From contig JALEKG010000024.1 in NCBI GenBank assembly GCA_022769185.1, forward strand, positions 35,010 to 99,009: a stretch of DNA of 64,000 nucleotides, in the 5' to 3' direction. The notes below the pieces were generated by a model, which had not been told where the DNA came from, made no database searches, and saw only the letters and a list, made by a program, of their open reading frames with translations. This DNA comes from Dorea sp. (GTDB lineage: Bacteria > Bacillota > Clostridia > Lachnospirales > Lachnospiraceae). This document shows, piece by piece, positions 32,269-42,951 of the stretch (within the stretch, counting starts at the first letter, position 1; each line of letters opens with the position of its first letter). A program made the translations under genes and the position numbers.

Positions 32269-34143
32269 CTATTGCTGTGTCTGATCGGAGGTCTCCTGCA
32301 TGCCATCCTCCTGTGAAGCCTTTTCAATTCCAAGATACGGAAAAATCTCTGACATAATTCCAGATGCCATTTCTGTTGCATAAGAGCTGGACGCCTGTTG
32401 ATCCACATTCGGTTCATCAATTACCACATAAACAACAACCTGTGGGTTTTCCTGTGGCGCATATCCGATAAAGGAAACCAGATATTTTCCATTGCCACGT
32501 GGAAGCTTCTCTGCAGTACCTGTTTTTCCTCCGACATCATATCCTTCTACCGCAGCTGATGCTCCAGTACCTTCTTCTACGACTCCAAGCATATAATCTT
32601 TCAAAATATCACTGGTCTCTTTCGAAATAGTCTTTTTCACTAAAATAGGATCTTTGTTTTCTGTAACATTTCCATTCTCATTCTGAATCTGCTTTACAAC
32701 ATGTGGTTTATAATAGTCTCCGCCATTAATCAAAGAGCAGAAAGAGGCCGCCATCTGTGTCATCGTTACATTAAAGTTCTGACCAAACGAATTGGTCGCA
32801 AGGCTGGCGGCATCCATATTTTCCGGCGTATAAAGAAGTCCTTCCGTAGATCCTTCCCCGGGGAGATCAATTCCAGTATATTCCCCAAATCCAAACAATT
32901 TCTGATACCGACAGAATTCTTCTGCTCCAAGGCTGGCACCAATCTGCATTAAAGCAACGTTGCAGGAATTTTCCAAAGACCTTTTCAATGACTGAGGGCC
33001 ATGCCCGGAACGATTACTGCAATGAATATCATGATCTCCCACATGCATCACACCACCGCACACATAAGTCTCCTCACCGGTCAATATTCCTGTTTCCAGT
33101 CCAGCAGCTATGGTGAATGGCTTAAATGTTGATCCCGGTTCATAAGTATTGCTGACGCAGAAATTATTCCATAATTCGTTCAGTGCATCGATCTTATCCT
33201 CATCCGACATTTCTTCAAGTTCTTCTTCCGTATAATATTTTGAAAGATTCCTAGGCTGATTGAGATCATAATTCGGATAAGACGCTTCTGCCAATATTTC
33301 GCCATTCTGAGGATTCATGACAATGACTGCTGTATTCTTACTGCCTTCTCCTGTAGTAGCTCCATTTTTATGCTTTTCGTTAAATTCCAGAATATATTTT
33401 TCTACGATACTCTGTACCTGCAGATCAATGGTAGACACTACTGTACTTCCGTTGTCCGGTTCTTTCACAGTTCGTTCATATGTGGAATTTTCATCCAGAT
33501 ATCCATACTCTCTTCCATCTGTACCATTCAAAATAGAATTATAAGCAGCTTCAATTCCATTACTTCCCACATTTCCATCTACAGTAAATCCAATTACATC
33601 ACTGGCAAGTGTATTGTAAGGATATTTTCTGACATAATCCTCTTCCAGCCAGATGCCTTTTACATTAGGATAATTTTTTTCATCGTTATCGATTTCTTCA
33701 AACTTTTGAGCAGTTTCGTAATCTACACCTTTTTTTAATATGCTGTATCTACTGTTCGGACTGTCCTCAATCAGCTTTCTGATATCCTCTTCCTCAATTT
33801 CAAAACAATCTTTCAATGCTTTTATCGTTGGCTCTACATACTCATCATCACTCAACATAACCTTGACATCGAGAATTACATTATAAACCCTTTCACTAGT
33901 CGCTATTTTAGTACCATTTCGATCTACAATATCCCCTCTTTTAAACGGAATGGTCCGATTATTATATTGTTGTTGATCAAGAACCACTTTTGTATATTTT
34001 TCTCCGTTGGAAGCATTAATATAAGTAATATTTCCCACCAAGAAAACAAAAGCTAGTACAATTGCCATAAAGAGCAATACTAGCTTTTTCTGCATATATT
34101 TAGAAATCTTTTTTTTGAAGTAATTTTTTGTCTGTCTTGCCAT
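32269..34143 (-). CDS. Penicillin-binding protein 2/FtsI-like transpeptidase
   Basis: YEPGSTFKPFTIAAGLETG, ENSCNVALMQIG, GGKTGTAEK. Confidence 0.93.
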   Translation of the reverse strand: MARQTKNYFKKKISKYMQKKLVLLFMAIVLAFVFLVGNITYINASNGEKYTKVVLDQQQYNNRTIPFKRGDIVDRNGTKIATSERVYNVILDVKVMLSDDEYVEPTIKALKDCFEIEEEDIRKLIEDSPNSRYSILKKGVDYETAQKFEEIDNDEKNYPNVKGIWLEEDYVRKYPYNTLASDVIGFTVDGNVGSNGIEAAYNSILNGTDGREYGYLDENSTYERTVKEPDNGSTVVSTIDLQVQSIVEKYILEFNEKHKNGATTGEGSKNTAVIVMNPQNGEILAEASYPNYDLNQPRNLSKYYTEEELEEMSDEDKIDALNELWNNFCVSNTYEPGSTFKPFTIAAGLETGILTGEETYVCGGVMHVGDHDIHCSNRSGHGPQSLKRSLENSCNVALMQIGASLGAEEFCRYQKLFGFGEYTGIDLPGEGSTEGLLYTPENMDAASLATNSFGQNFNVTMTQMAASFCSLINGGDYYKPHVVKQIQNENGNVTENKDPILVKKTISKETSDILKDYMLGVVEEGTGASAAVEGYDVGGKTGTAEKLPRGNGKYLVSFIGYAPQENPQVVVYVVIDEPNVDQQASSSYATEMASGIMSEIFPYLGIEKASQEDGMQETSDQTQQ

Positions 34144-34151
34144 AATCCCAC

Positions 34152-34709
34152 CTATTTATTATTATCTGACTGAGCAAGCGCACCATCTTCTGGAATATTT
34201 TCATATTGCTTCACATAATCTGTAGCCGGATCATCATATTCAACTATCTGATCTGGCGAGGCATATACCATACCCAGTTCACCTTCCGCTTTTTCTCTGA
34301 TCTCATCCAGATTGACAGAATCCATTACAGCATTATATTTCGTCGTATTTTCTTCTTTCATATCCGCCAGTTCTTTCTGCAATACGGTAATATTCTTCGA
34401 ACGGCTGGTGATACTGGATTGCAGCCTCACATAATTCACACATACAATCAAAGCGACCAACGCTGCTATTGCAAGAAAAACCACATATGCAGAATTCATA
34501 TGCAGAGCTTGTCTTCTATTTTTGCGCACCTGTCTGCTTACTTTTTTCTTCGGTCTTGTGGGTGACTCCTGGCGTTCCGGTACATAATCTGGCTGAACAA
34601 CCACATTTCCATACTGATAAGCCTGTCTGCCTGCACGCGATCCTGAACTGCTTTTTCTGTACTGTTGTCTGCTATTTGAATAACTTCGACTTACTGCCAT
34701 ATCCGCCAC
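34152..34709 (-). CDS. ftsL: FtsL-like septum formation initiator protein
   Basis: Single TM then coiled coil, located between rsmH and PBP. Confidence 0.65.
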   Translation of the reverse strand: MADMAVSRSYSNSRQQYRKSSSGSRAGRQAYQYGNVVVQPDYVPERQESPTRPKKKVSRQVRKNRRQALHMNSAYVVFLAIAALVALIVCVNYVRLQSSITSRSKNITVLQKELADMKEENTTKYNAVMDSVNLDEIREKAEGELGMVYASPDQIVEYDDPATDYVKQYENIPEDGALAQSDNNK

Positions 34710-34736
34710 CCCTTTCTACAATTTTTGTTGTTCCTC

Positions 34737-35672
34737 TTAACTCCGTTCAAATATGCGCAGTTTAGCACTCTTGGAACGGCTGTTAAATTCCATTTCTTCT
34801 GCACTCGGCAGAACTGGTTTTCTAGTTATAATTCTCCCCTTGGATACATTTCCACATACGCATACTGGAAAATCCGGAGGACATGTGCATGGATTTTCAT
34901 TTTTCCGAAATGCACTTTTTACAATCCTGTCTTCCAGTGAGTGAAAGGTTATGATACATAATCTTCCTTCAGGTTTCAAAATATCAATCATATCATCCAA
35001 TGAATCCCGTAGAACATCCAACTCCCTATTCAGTTCAATACGGATAGCCTGGAACGTCCGTTTCGCCGGATGCCCAGACTTCTTCTGATACTTCATTGGA
35101 ATCGAGGCCCTGATTATCTCAGTCAGTTGGCCTGTCGTTTCGATTGGTCTCTTACCGCGTTCCAGTACAATATGTTTCGCAATGTTTTTCGCAAACTTGT
35201 CCTCACCATAATCTCTGATTACGCGGTAGAGATCCATCTCAGAGTAGTCATTGACGATGTCTCTGGCCGTCATCTTCTGACGTGTATCCATCCGCATATC
35301 CAGAGGTGCATCTTCGCGATAGGAAAATCCCCGTTCTGCCGTATCTAACTGATAAGATGATACGCCCAGATCAAGGACGATTCCATCGACCTTGTCAATT
35401 CCTAATTCCCGGAGTCTTGACTTCATATCACAATAGTTGCTCCGGACAATTGTGACTTTCTCCCCGAAGTCTTTTAAGCGGGCGCCTGCCGCCTCGATAG
35501 CTGCTGCGTCCTGGTCTATTCCTACAATACTCCCCTTGTCACTGAGACGTTTGCATATTTCATAAGCATGTCCGCCTCCACCAAGCGTGCCATCCACATA
35601 GATGCCATCCGACTTGATGTTTAATCCATCAATTGTTTCATTTAATAATACTGATTTGTGTTCGAATTCCAT
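34737..35672 (-). CDS. rsmH: 16S rRNA (cytosine1402-N4)-methyltransferase
   Basis: [35 protein letters not shown]. Confidence 0.97.
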   Translation of the reverse strand: MEFEHKSVLLNETIDGLNIKSDGIYVDGTLGGGGHAYEICKRLSDKGSIVGIDQDAAAIEAAGARLKDFGEKVTIVRSNYCDMKSRLRELGIDKVDGIVLDLGVSSYQLDTAERGFSYREDAPLDMRMDTRQKMTARDIVNDYSEMDLYRVIRDYGEDKFAKNIAKHIVLERGKRPIETTGQLTEIIRASIPMKYQKKSGHPAKRTFQAIRIELNRELDVLRDSLDDMIDILKPEGRLCIITFHSLEDRIVKSAFRKNENPCTCPPDFPVCVCGNVSKGRIITRKPVLPSAEEMEFNSRSKSAKLRIFERS

Positions 35673-35683
35673 ATCTTCTCCCT

Positions 35684-36133
35684 CTAGATACTGAATCCGC
35701 TGGCTTCCATATCAGATGCAATATCTTCAATGTTAAGTTCCACTTCAGCATTCTTTTCATCCCATCTCGCTTTGTCCCAAATCTCGGCACGCTTCCCCAT
35801 GCCAATAAACACAACTTCTTTATCTAAGTGTGCAAATTCTCTTAAAACTGAAGGGATAAGAGTTCTACCTTGCTTATCAAGGTCACCGTCTGTTGCACTT
35901 CCCTGAAAGAAATATGCAAGAGCACGGGCTTTTTTGTCTGTGGTGGTTGGTAAGGCGTTAAGTTTGGCTTCAAAGGTGTTCCACTCGTTTTCCGGATAAA
36001 CGTAAAGGCAATTCTCCATTCCCTTAGTTATGACGAAATGCTCCCCTAAATCGTCACGAAACTTCGCAGGAATGATAAGTCTTCCTTTTGCGTCAATATT
36101 ATGACTATACTCTCCTTTCAACATAGAACTCAC
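35684..36133 (-). CDS. mraZ: Transcriptional regulator MraZ
   Basis: [41 protein letters not shown]. Confidence 0.97.
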   Translation of the reverse strand: MSSMLKGEYSHNIDAKGRLIIPAKFRDDLGEHFVITKGMENCLYVYPENEWNTFEAKLNALPTTTDKKARALAYFFQGSATDGDLDKQGRTLIPSVLREFAHLDKEVVFIGMGKRAEIWDKARWDEKNAEVELNIEDIASDMEASGFSI

Positions 36134-36149
36134 CTCTTCCAGTGGTCTT

Positions 36150-36204
36150 CCACTTTTCTACCACTTGGTTCCACTTTTCACCACTTTCTACCACTTGAAA
36201 CCAT
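36150..36204 (-). promoter_or_regulatory. MraZ-box-like repeat array upstream of mraZ
   Basis: CCAC(T) recurs at 36150, 36161, 36171, 36181, 36191 (and CCAT at 36201), ~10-bp period; minus strand AAGTGG repeats. Confidence 0.8.
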
Positions 36205-36244
36205 TGTAAACTACTTTTTTACTGTTTTCAAGCCCTTTTTTATA

Positions 36245-36290
36245 AATTCACGCAAAAAAACAGACAGATAAAAATCTGTCTGTTCCGTAC
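36245..36290 (-). terminator. Intrinsic terminator
   Basis: AACAGACAGAtaaaaaTCTGTCTGTT with flanking A-run (T-run on minus strand). Confidence 0.75.
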
Positions 36291-36306
36291 TTTCTTCTAT
36301 TACTTA

Positions 36307-36564
36307 TTATTCTCCGTCTGTCTGGTTAAGCGCATCAAGATTCTGACTCAACTCATTTACAGCCGAATAGTCAATGCTCACTTCTTCTTTTGGTTGTTTC
36401 GACTGATAAGATCCGTATGCAGAATATCCAAATAATCCGACCAATACAACTGCAACCACAACAGCTGCACATCTTCCCATTACTTTCTGGATCTTAGCTT
36501 TTTTCATGTTTTTCTTACGGTTTGCTTTCTCTTGCTTATATCTATCTACTTTTTCCTGGCTCAT
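36307..36564 (-). CDS. Hypothetical single-TM protein
   Basis: MSQEKVDRYKQEKANRKKNMKKAK...CAAVVVAVVLVGLFGYSAYG; internal ATG preferred over upstream track start. Confidence 0.6.
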   Translation of the reverse strand: MSQEKVDRYKQEKANRKKNMKKAKIQKVMGRCAAVVVAVVLVGLFGYSAYGSYQSKQPKEEVSIDYSAVNELSQNLDALNQTDGE

Positions 36565-36619
36565 GCTTTTTAGCTCCTTTATTAAATAACTAAAAGTTAT
36601 TTTAGCATAATTCCGGAAA

Positions 36620-37459
36620 TTATACAACCACTATTATGCCTCCATCAGCCGCATACATACTGCTGATTCCTGCTGTATCCAGAATGATAACATCTTTGAA
36701 TTTCGCTTTGGACAACAGCATCTCCTTCACAGCCAGTGCCCTTTCTTTGCAATTGCAATGAGATATTGCAAGAATTTTCCCCTCAGAATCTTTCAGTTTA
36801 TCTATGATCTCATCCACCATCTTGGCTAATGCCTTTTTTATTCCTCTCGCCTGAGAAAGCTGTTTAATTGTTCCTTCCGGAGTCGAACCCATTACCGGCT
36901 TAATATTCAGCGCAGTAGCCATTACTGCTTTTAAACCTTTCAGTCTGCCATTCTTTTTCAAAATATCTAATGTTTCCAACACAAAATACGTATCCTGTGA
37001 AGCAATATATGACTCAACAGTACGGATCACTTCCTGAAAACTCATTCCTTTTTCTTCACATTCTGCAATCTTCATAGCAATCAAGGTCTCTCCCACCGAT
37101 GCAGAGCGAGAATTAAATACATAGATGTTCTTCTCCCCATATTCTTCATGATACAGGTTTTCACCCAAAACTGCACTATTATATGAACCACTCAGTTCCG
37201 CAGACAAGGTTACCGCATAAACTCGTTCTGCATCACAATGATATCCTTCCATATATCTCTCTGGCGACGGGCAAGATGATTTCGGACATTCTTCACTTTC
37301 CGCAACGCGTCTCAAAAAATCTGCCTGATCAAAAGTTTCATCGTCTATAATATGATATCCCGCAACATCAATCTGTAAAGACGCCGTTTCAAAATTCCCG
37401 GACGCTTTCATCTCATCCGTCAGTTCTCCACAACTGTCTACAATAATCTTATATCCCAT
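36620..37459 (-). CDS. DegV family protein
   Basis: MGYKIIVDSCGELTDEMK, SAELSGSYNSAVL; GGAGG RBS upstream of 37459. Confidence 0.93.
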   Translation of the reverse strand: MGYKIIVDSCGELTDEMKASGNFETASLQIDVAGYHIIDDETFDQADFLRRVAESEECPKSSCPSPERYMEGYHCDAERVYAVTLSAELSGSYNSAVLGENLYHEEYGEKNIYVFNSRSASVGETLIAMKIAECEEKGMSFQEVIRTVESYIASQDTYFVLETLDILKKNGRLKGLKAVMATALNIKPVMGSTPEGTIKQLSQARGIKKALAKMVDEIIDKLKDSEGKILAISHCNCKERALAVKEMLLSKAKFKDVIILDTAGISSMYAADGGIIVVV

Positions 37460-37585
37460 TTTCTTCCTCCCACTATGTATTTCCAACAATATGCTTATTG
37501 TTTTTAGTATCTATTTTATATGGTTTTTAAAACCATATCTATATTACCATATTTATCCGCGAAAAGGAAGGCTTGTATAAAAAAC

Positions 37586-38794
37586 TTATTCCGCAAATTT
37601 AATTTTTCTGGATACCCCCAATGCGATTCCCATCTCAGCCATCAAAAACAACACCGATGTTCCTCCATAACTAATAAATGGAAGCGTAATTCCGGTTGTA
37701 GGAATCAGGTTAATCACAACCATTACATTCAATATAACCTGCAAAGCAATATGGGCAAAAATCCCTGTCACCACCAGGGAACCATACATATCCGGTGCAT
37801 TTTGTGCAATAAAAAGAAGACGATACAAGAGCATTCCAAATAATACCAACACAATAATCGCACCAAACACACCCAGTTCCTCACAGATAATTGAAAGGAT
37901 CATATCATTCTGTACTTCTGGAATCACCATTTTCTGAGTACTATTTCCCAAACCCTTTCCAAAAAACCCGCCTGAACCGATCGCATATAAAGCCTGCATA
38001 ATCTGGTATCCTCCGTCTGATGCATATTTTTCCGGATCAAGCCATACCAGAATTCTGCGCAAACGGAAGTTTCCACTAGTCTCCATTGCCATGCCAAGCA
38101 ATCTCGCTCCACCAATTGCCGCAATTAAACCAATAATTACAACAATGATAAATGGTCTGGTCTTAGGATGAACCACAAACACCATAACACACGTAATTCC
38201 CATCACAATGATCGCCGTACTTAAGTTGTCTGTTAAAAACAATACACATGCCGCTGAAAATCCGCCCCACAAAAGGACACGTATAATCCCTTGCAGTGGC
38301 TTAATCTCTTTACCCATGGTACAGATCAGAACTGGAATAAAAAGTATAATAGCAATCTTTGCAATCTCTGCCGGTTGCAACTGCTGATCAAACGGCAGTC
38401 TGATCCATCGTTTTGCACCATTTACCTCTTTTCCAAGAGGCGTTTTTACAAGCATCATCATAAAGATTGAAAAATAATAAATCAATTTCGCCCACTTGAT
38501 ATAAATATGATAATCAATCTTCGCAATCACATACATTCCTATAAAGCCAGCAATACAAAATATCAGCTGGCGCTTAAAATAGTGCATGCTGTCACCATAA
38601 TTTACCAATGCACTGTATGCGCTGGTACTATACAGCATTACCAGTCCAAAGCAAATCAGACAAATCAATACAGCAAGAAGGCTGTAATCAAAATATCGAA
38701 TCATATGAACCTCTGAACGTTTTGCCACTGTATTGGCCGATCCTGCCGGCTTTGTTTTTCCTGTTGTTCTTCTTTTTCTCTGGTTATTCGCCAT
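37586..38794 (-). CDS. FtsW/RodA/SpoVE-family protein (second paralog in the window)
   Basis: YSLLAVLICLICFGLVMLYSTSAYSALVNYG; TGITLPFISYGGTSVLFLMAEMGIALGVS. Confidence 0.92.
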   Translation of the reverse strand: MANNQRKRRTTGKTKPAGSANTVAKRSEVHMIRYFDYSLLAVLICLICFGLVMLYSTSAYSALVNYGDSMHYFKRQLIFCIAGFIGMYVIAKIDYHIYIKWAKLIYYFSIFMMMLVKTPLGKEVNGAKRWIRLPFDQQLQPAEIAKIAIILFIPVLICTMGKEIKPLQGIIRVLLWGGFSAACVLFLTDNLSTAIIVMGITCVMVFVVHPKTRPFIIVVIIGLIAAIGGARLLGMAMETSGNFRLRRILVWLDPEKYASDGGYQIMQALYAIGSGGFFGKGLGNSTQKMVIPEVQNDMILSIICEELGVFGAIIVLVLFGMLLYRLLFIAQNAPDMYGSLVVTGIFAHIALQVILNVMVVINLIPTTGITLPFISYGGTSVLFLMAEMGIALGVSRKIKFAE

Positions 38795-38919
38795 AATTGT
38801 CAACACTCCAATCGTATCTATTATACTCATATCTGGTTTCAAAAACAACCACCACATTCACAACTTATCTGAATTTCCATACATTATTATTGCAAAGATT
38901 AATGGAAGGAGTATTACAG

Positions 38920-39201
38920 ATGTCCAACTATCGCTATAACACACCAGATTATATGCGCCGAATGAACAGCTATTCAAGACCGTCATCTTCACAGACATCA
39001 CCATGTCCCTCGGTTCCGGTTACTCCCTGCTGCGATAAAAAAAATGAGTACGACACACTGCACGATCTGCCCCTTGCAATGGCTTATATTCCATGGCAAG
39101 AATGGCGTTCCCTGTACGAAGCTGAAAAAGGATTCCGCTGCGGAACCATTTTTTCAGACTTAAATCTTCCATTTCTGGGAAAAGGAGGCATGCAAAGATG
39201 A
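38920..39201 (+). CDS. cotJA: Spore coat protein CotJA
   Basis: LPLAMAYIPWQEWRSLYEAEKGFRCGTIFSDLNLPFLG; overlaps cotJB. Confidence 0.88.
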   Translation: MSNYRYNTPDYMRRMNSYSRPSSSQTSPCPSVPVTPCCDKKNEYDTLHDLPLAMAYIPWQEWRSLYEAEKGFRCGTIFSDLNLPFLGKGGMQR

Positions 39202-39467
39202 CAGAAACAAAACCTTGCCGTAAAGAATTATTAGACTGGATTAATGTGTTAAGTTTTGCGGTCGACGATGCAAAACTTTTCCTGGATACACATCCATGTG
39301 ATCAGGAAGCTCTGGAATATTTTGATGAATTCAAAAAACAGCGCGTTCAGGCTTTAAAAGAATACGCAAAATACTATGGGCCACTAACTTTGGACACCGC
39401 AAGCACATCTACGGAACGCTGGAATTGGATCCACGAACCGTGGCCATGGCAGGAAGGAGGTTGCTAA
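39198..39467 (+). CDS. cotJB: Spore coat protein CotJB
   Basis: LLDWINVLSFAVDDAKLFLDTHPCDQEALEYF; between cotJA and cotJC. Confidence 0.9.
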   Translation: MTETKPCRKELLDWINVLSFAVDDAKLFLDTHPCDQEALEYFDEFKKQRVQALKEYAKYYGPLTLDTASTSTERWNWIHEPWPWQEGGC

Positions 39468-39470
39468 TTA

Positions 39471-40082
39471 ATGTGGAATTATGAAAAAAGACTTCAATAT
39501 CCAGTAAAGATCAGTCAACCCAATCCCAAGCTCGCACAAGTTATCATCTCGCAATTTGGTGGACCAGATGGCGAACTTGCAGCATCCATGCGTTATCTTT
39601 CTCAGAGATATACTATGCCATATAAAGAAGTAACCGGAATATTAACTGACATAGGCACAGAAGAACTCGCCCATATGGAAATGATCTGTGCTATCGTTCA
39701 TCAGTTAACCCGCAATTTATCTCTAGAAGAAATTGAAAAATCTGGTTTTGATAAATATTATGTAGATCACACACTCGCTTTGTGGCCACAATCAGCTGGC
39801 GGAACGCCATGGACTGCAACGTACTTTCAGTCTAAAGGGGATCCCATTACGGATCTGCACGAAGACATGGCAGCTGAGCAAAAAGCACGCACTACTTACG
39901 ATAATATATTACGACTAGTAAAAGATCCTGAAATCTGTGAACCAATTCGTTTTCTACGTCAAAGAGAAATTGTACATTATCAACGTTTTGGAGAAAGTCT
40001 CCGAATCGTACAGGAACATCTGGACAGCAAAAACTTTTATGCTTTCAATCCTGAATTTGATACAACTCCTATTTGCAAATAA
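39471..40082 (+). CDS. cotJC: Manganese-catalase-like spore coat protein CotJC
   Basis: MWNYEKRLQYPVKISQPNPKLAQVIISQFGGPDGELAASMRYL. Confidence 0.94.
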   Translation: MWNYEKRLQYPVKISQPNPKLAQVIISQFGGPDGELAASMRYLSQRYTMPYKEVTGILTDIGTEELAHMEMICAIVHQLTRNLSLEEIEKSGFDKYYVDHTLALWPQSAGGTPWTATYFQSKGDPITDLHEDMAAEQKARTTYDNILRLVKDPEICEPIRFLRQREIVHYQRFGESLRIVQEHLDSKNFYAFNPEFDTTPICK

Positions 40083-40104
40083 CCTGACCTTCTTCTGATA
40101 ATCC

Positions 40105-40156
40105 AAAAAACAGCTGGTTCATAACCCGTATTCGTTATAAACCAGCTGTTTTCTTA
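40105..40156 (+). terminator. Intrinsic (bidirectional) terminator
   Basis: AAACAGCTGGTT...AACCAGCTGTTTTC. Confidence 0.8.
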
Positions 40157-40166
40157 TGACCTTCTT

Positions 40167-40592
40167 TTATCTAAGCAACATAAATGCAATTAAACCTGCT
40201 ACAACGACGATTGCAATTGCAAGAATGATAATCGGTGCTTTGGACATTCCTTTTTCTTCATCATCGTAATCATCCTCAAGATCATCGTCAAAATCGTCCT
40301 CAATTTCTTCTTTACGTTTTGGTTTTGGACTTACTTTCTTTTTCTTTCTTCCATCTTCTACCGAAAGAAGCTCATCATACGCGTCACGCATTTCCTGCTC
40401 CCGTTTTTCACGTACCTTCTTTGGCGGAATATTTGAATATCTCTTTTCTTCCGCTTCGGGCTGTTCAGTTTTTTTCTGAACTTTCTGAGCTTTCTGAGGA
40501 ATTTTAAACTTTTTCTTACAATTATAGCACAACAGATAATTTGGATCTTTTTTTCCCGGCCGTAACTCCTGACCACATATTGGACATTTCAT
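40167..40592 (-). CDS. Zinc-ribbon, C-terminal TM protein
   Basis: MKCPICGQELRPGKKDPNYLLCYNCKKKF, acidic linker, C-terminal TM. Confidence 0.75.
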   Translation of the reverse strand: MKCPICGQELRPGKKDPNYLLCYNCKKKFKIPQKAQKVQKKTEQPEAEEKRYSNIPPKKVREKREQEMRDAYDELLSVEDGRKKKKVSPKPKRKEEIEDDFDDDLEDDYDDEEKGMSKAPIIILAIAIVVVAGLIAFMLLR

Positions 40593-40773
40593 CAGAACCT
40601 GTCCCTCCTCACAATGTAATATTACTGCAAAACATGCTGTCTCTTGTCCCAGCATCCACATACGTTATAATTATACTACAGATAAAAGCAAATATCAAAA
40701 AAATTGTTAAAAAACTTTAAATATATCATAACAGTTCAGCCATTAGCTGAACTGTTATGATATGCTATACAGA

Positions 40774-42075
40774 TTATGATTGTTTTCCTAGAGTCACTTC
40801 AACATCATTTTTCTCATATTCTCCATCTTTTCCCGGAGTCTGAACGGTAAGCGTCACTTTATCTCCAACCCTATAATACTGAAGCTGTTCCTGGAGCGCT
40901 TCCATTCCATCTACTGTCGTCCCATCAATTGCTGTAATAACAGATCCTTTTGTTAATCCAGCTTTATCAGCTCCGCTTCCAGAAAGCACTTCTGAAATAT
41001 AAACTCCTGTTGGCATGTTATACATCTGCGCACTGTCGGAAGTAACATCGACGCCTTTTATCCCAATATATCCTCTTTCATTTTCCGCAACTTTTGTTTT
41101 CGTTTTCTGATTCATCAGATTAGTCACAATATCACTTACATCTGAAACAGGAATTGCATATCCAATACCTTCTACTTTCTCTTCTGCTATCTTTGCAGTA
41201 TTGATACCAATGACTTCTCCTTTTGCATTCAAAAGAGCTCCACCACTATTTCCAGGATTGATTGCTGCATCCGTCTGAATCAGTTTTCCATCATATCCCT
41301 CCAAAGTACGTTCTGTTGCAGAAATAATTCCTGTTGTAACAGACTGTCCATACCCAAGAGCATTGCCGATTGCAATGGCAGGCTCTCCAACCTGAAGTTT
41401 AGAAGAATCCCCGAGCGTTGCAACCGCGATTGCATCCATGGTAGAATCTTTAATCTTATCCAGAGACACTGCAACGACTGCCAGATCCTTATCTGGATTT
41501 GTTCCTTTAATATTGGCCTCTACACTTTCCTCATCTGTAAAAGTCACTGTCAGCGTATCACAGCCCTCTACTACATGATTATTGGTCACAATCAATAATT
41601 CTTCATCATTCTGTCCAATGATAATACCAGAACCTGCACTCTCACTTTTCTGCTCCTGAATTCCTCCAAAGAAATTCTGAACCTGCTGAACACTCATATT
41701 TGTAATAGACACTACAGAAGGCATCACATTCTTAGTAATCTCTGCAATATCTGTTGTTACCGTACTGCTTGAGGATGTTGTCAGTTTCGCACTGTTTGCA
41801 GTTGTCGTAGTTTTCGCCTGCTTATTAGATACTTCTGCACTGTTTCCAGTAATTTTCCCTGCTATGATATTGCTGGTCTGAAAAGCAGCGCTGGCAACCA
41901 GGCCAAAAATCAGGCCAAGGCAGGCTGCCTGAAGCCATCTTGGTGCTTTCTTTTTCTTTTTTTCTCTGTTCTGACTGCTATCATTCATATTCTGGCTATT
42001 CATATCCTGATTATCCATTGTATGCTGACCAGATGAATTCTGATCTGATGTATAATAACTATATTGGTTTTCCAT
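40774..42075 (-). CDS. HtrA/DegP-like trypsin-like serine protease with PDZ
   Basis: VTNNHVVEGCD, DKDLAVVAV, TDAAINPGNSGGALLN, PDZ C-terminus. Confidence 0.95.
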   Translation of the reverse strand: MENQYSYYTSDQNSSGQHTMDNQDMNSQNMNDSSQNREKKKKKAPRWLQAACLGLIFGLVASAAFQTSNIIAGKITGNSAEVSNKQAKTTTTANSAKLTTSSSSTVTTDIAEITKNVMPSVVSITNMSVQQVQNFFGGIQEQKSESAGSGIIIGQNDEELLIVTNNHVVEGCDTLTVTFTDEESVEANIKGTNPDKDLAVVAVSLDKIKDSTMDAIAVATLGDSSKLQVGEPAIAIGNALGYGQSVTTGIISATERTLEGYDGKLIQTDAAINPGNSGGALLNAKGEVIGINTAKIAEEKVEGIGYAIPVSDVSDIVTNLMNQKTKTKVAENERGYIGIKGVDVTSDSAQMYNMPTGVYISEVLSGSGADKAGLTKGSVITAIDGTTVDGMEALQEQLQYYRVGDKVTLTVQTPGKDGEYEKNDVEVTLGKQS

Positions 42076-42152
42076 ACCTAAGTCCCCTTTCATCTTTCTA
42101 TGCTAGTAGTGTAACGCTTAATTGTGATGAAAGTGTGATAAAAATGGAGATT

Positions 42153-42866
42153 TTAAGTGAAGAAATTCTTTCTTTTATAACTTTTTAACTCTTCACCCAC
42201 TTCTGTTTTAAACTGATTCCAGGCATCCTCATTTTCCACAAAATACTTCGGACAGTTTTTTCCTGTAACATCATAATGACGAATCACATCTTCTTCATCC
42301 AGATCAAACTTCAAACAAAGCCACGCGCAAAGCCGAACCATTGATTCATAAGTCTGATCATTAAATTTCCCCGTTTCATCCGGATGACAGCACTCAATAG
42401 AAACCGTATCTATATTCCGGTCATTAGAAGCATATGCTACCTCCCATGTGGGTACACATTGGACAATCTCTCCTTCCAGCCCAATCACAAAATTACTGCT
42501 GACTTTCGTCTCATGTGTATCTTTTAACCCCTCAAAATAGTCACGGTTATTCATAGCTGTAGATCCAGGATTTGCGGTATAATGAACCACGATTCCCGTA
42601 ATCTTATTCGTCTTGATTCCCGGGCGCGAATACGGATTTACACTCAGAAGTTCCACATCAATATCTGGGCGGTACTTATCAATTGCTTCTCCTTCATTTT
42701 CTGTATAATCATTACTAAATACTTCTGATTTCATCAAATTCAGCACAATAAACAGTATGCACAATATAATTAATATAATTACTCCCAACCGGATATTACG
42801 CTGAATCATCCTTTTCTTTTTCGCATTCGAAATTCTTCTGTTCTTTCTTTTTTTTGTTTTTCTCAT
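42153..42866 (-). CDS. N-acetylmuramoyl-L-alanine amidase (amidase_2)
   Basis: ITGIVVHYTANPGSTAMNNRDYFEG, VSIECCHPDETGKF. Confidence 0.88.
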   Translation of the reverse strand: MRKTKKRKNRRISNAKKKRMIQRNIRLGVIILIILCILFIVLNLMKSEVFSNDYTENEGEAIDKYRPDIDVELLSVNPYSRPGIKTNKITGIVVHYTANPGSTAMNNRDYFEGLKDTHETKVSSNFVIGLEGEIVQCVPTWEVAYASNDRNIDTVSIECCHPDETGKFNDQTYESMVRLCAWLCLKFDLDEEDVIRHYDVTGKNCPKYFVENEDAWNQFKTEVGEELKSYKRKNFFT

Positions 42867-42951
42867 GTATACTCTCCATCCAATCATCTCTTCTAATCCT
42901 ATCACAGACCAGTTGATAATTCATGAAAAGATACTTAGGATTTCATTAAAA

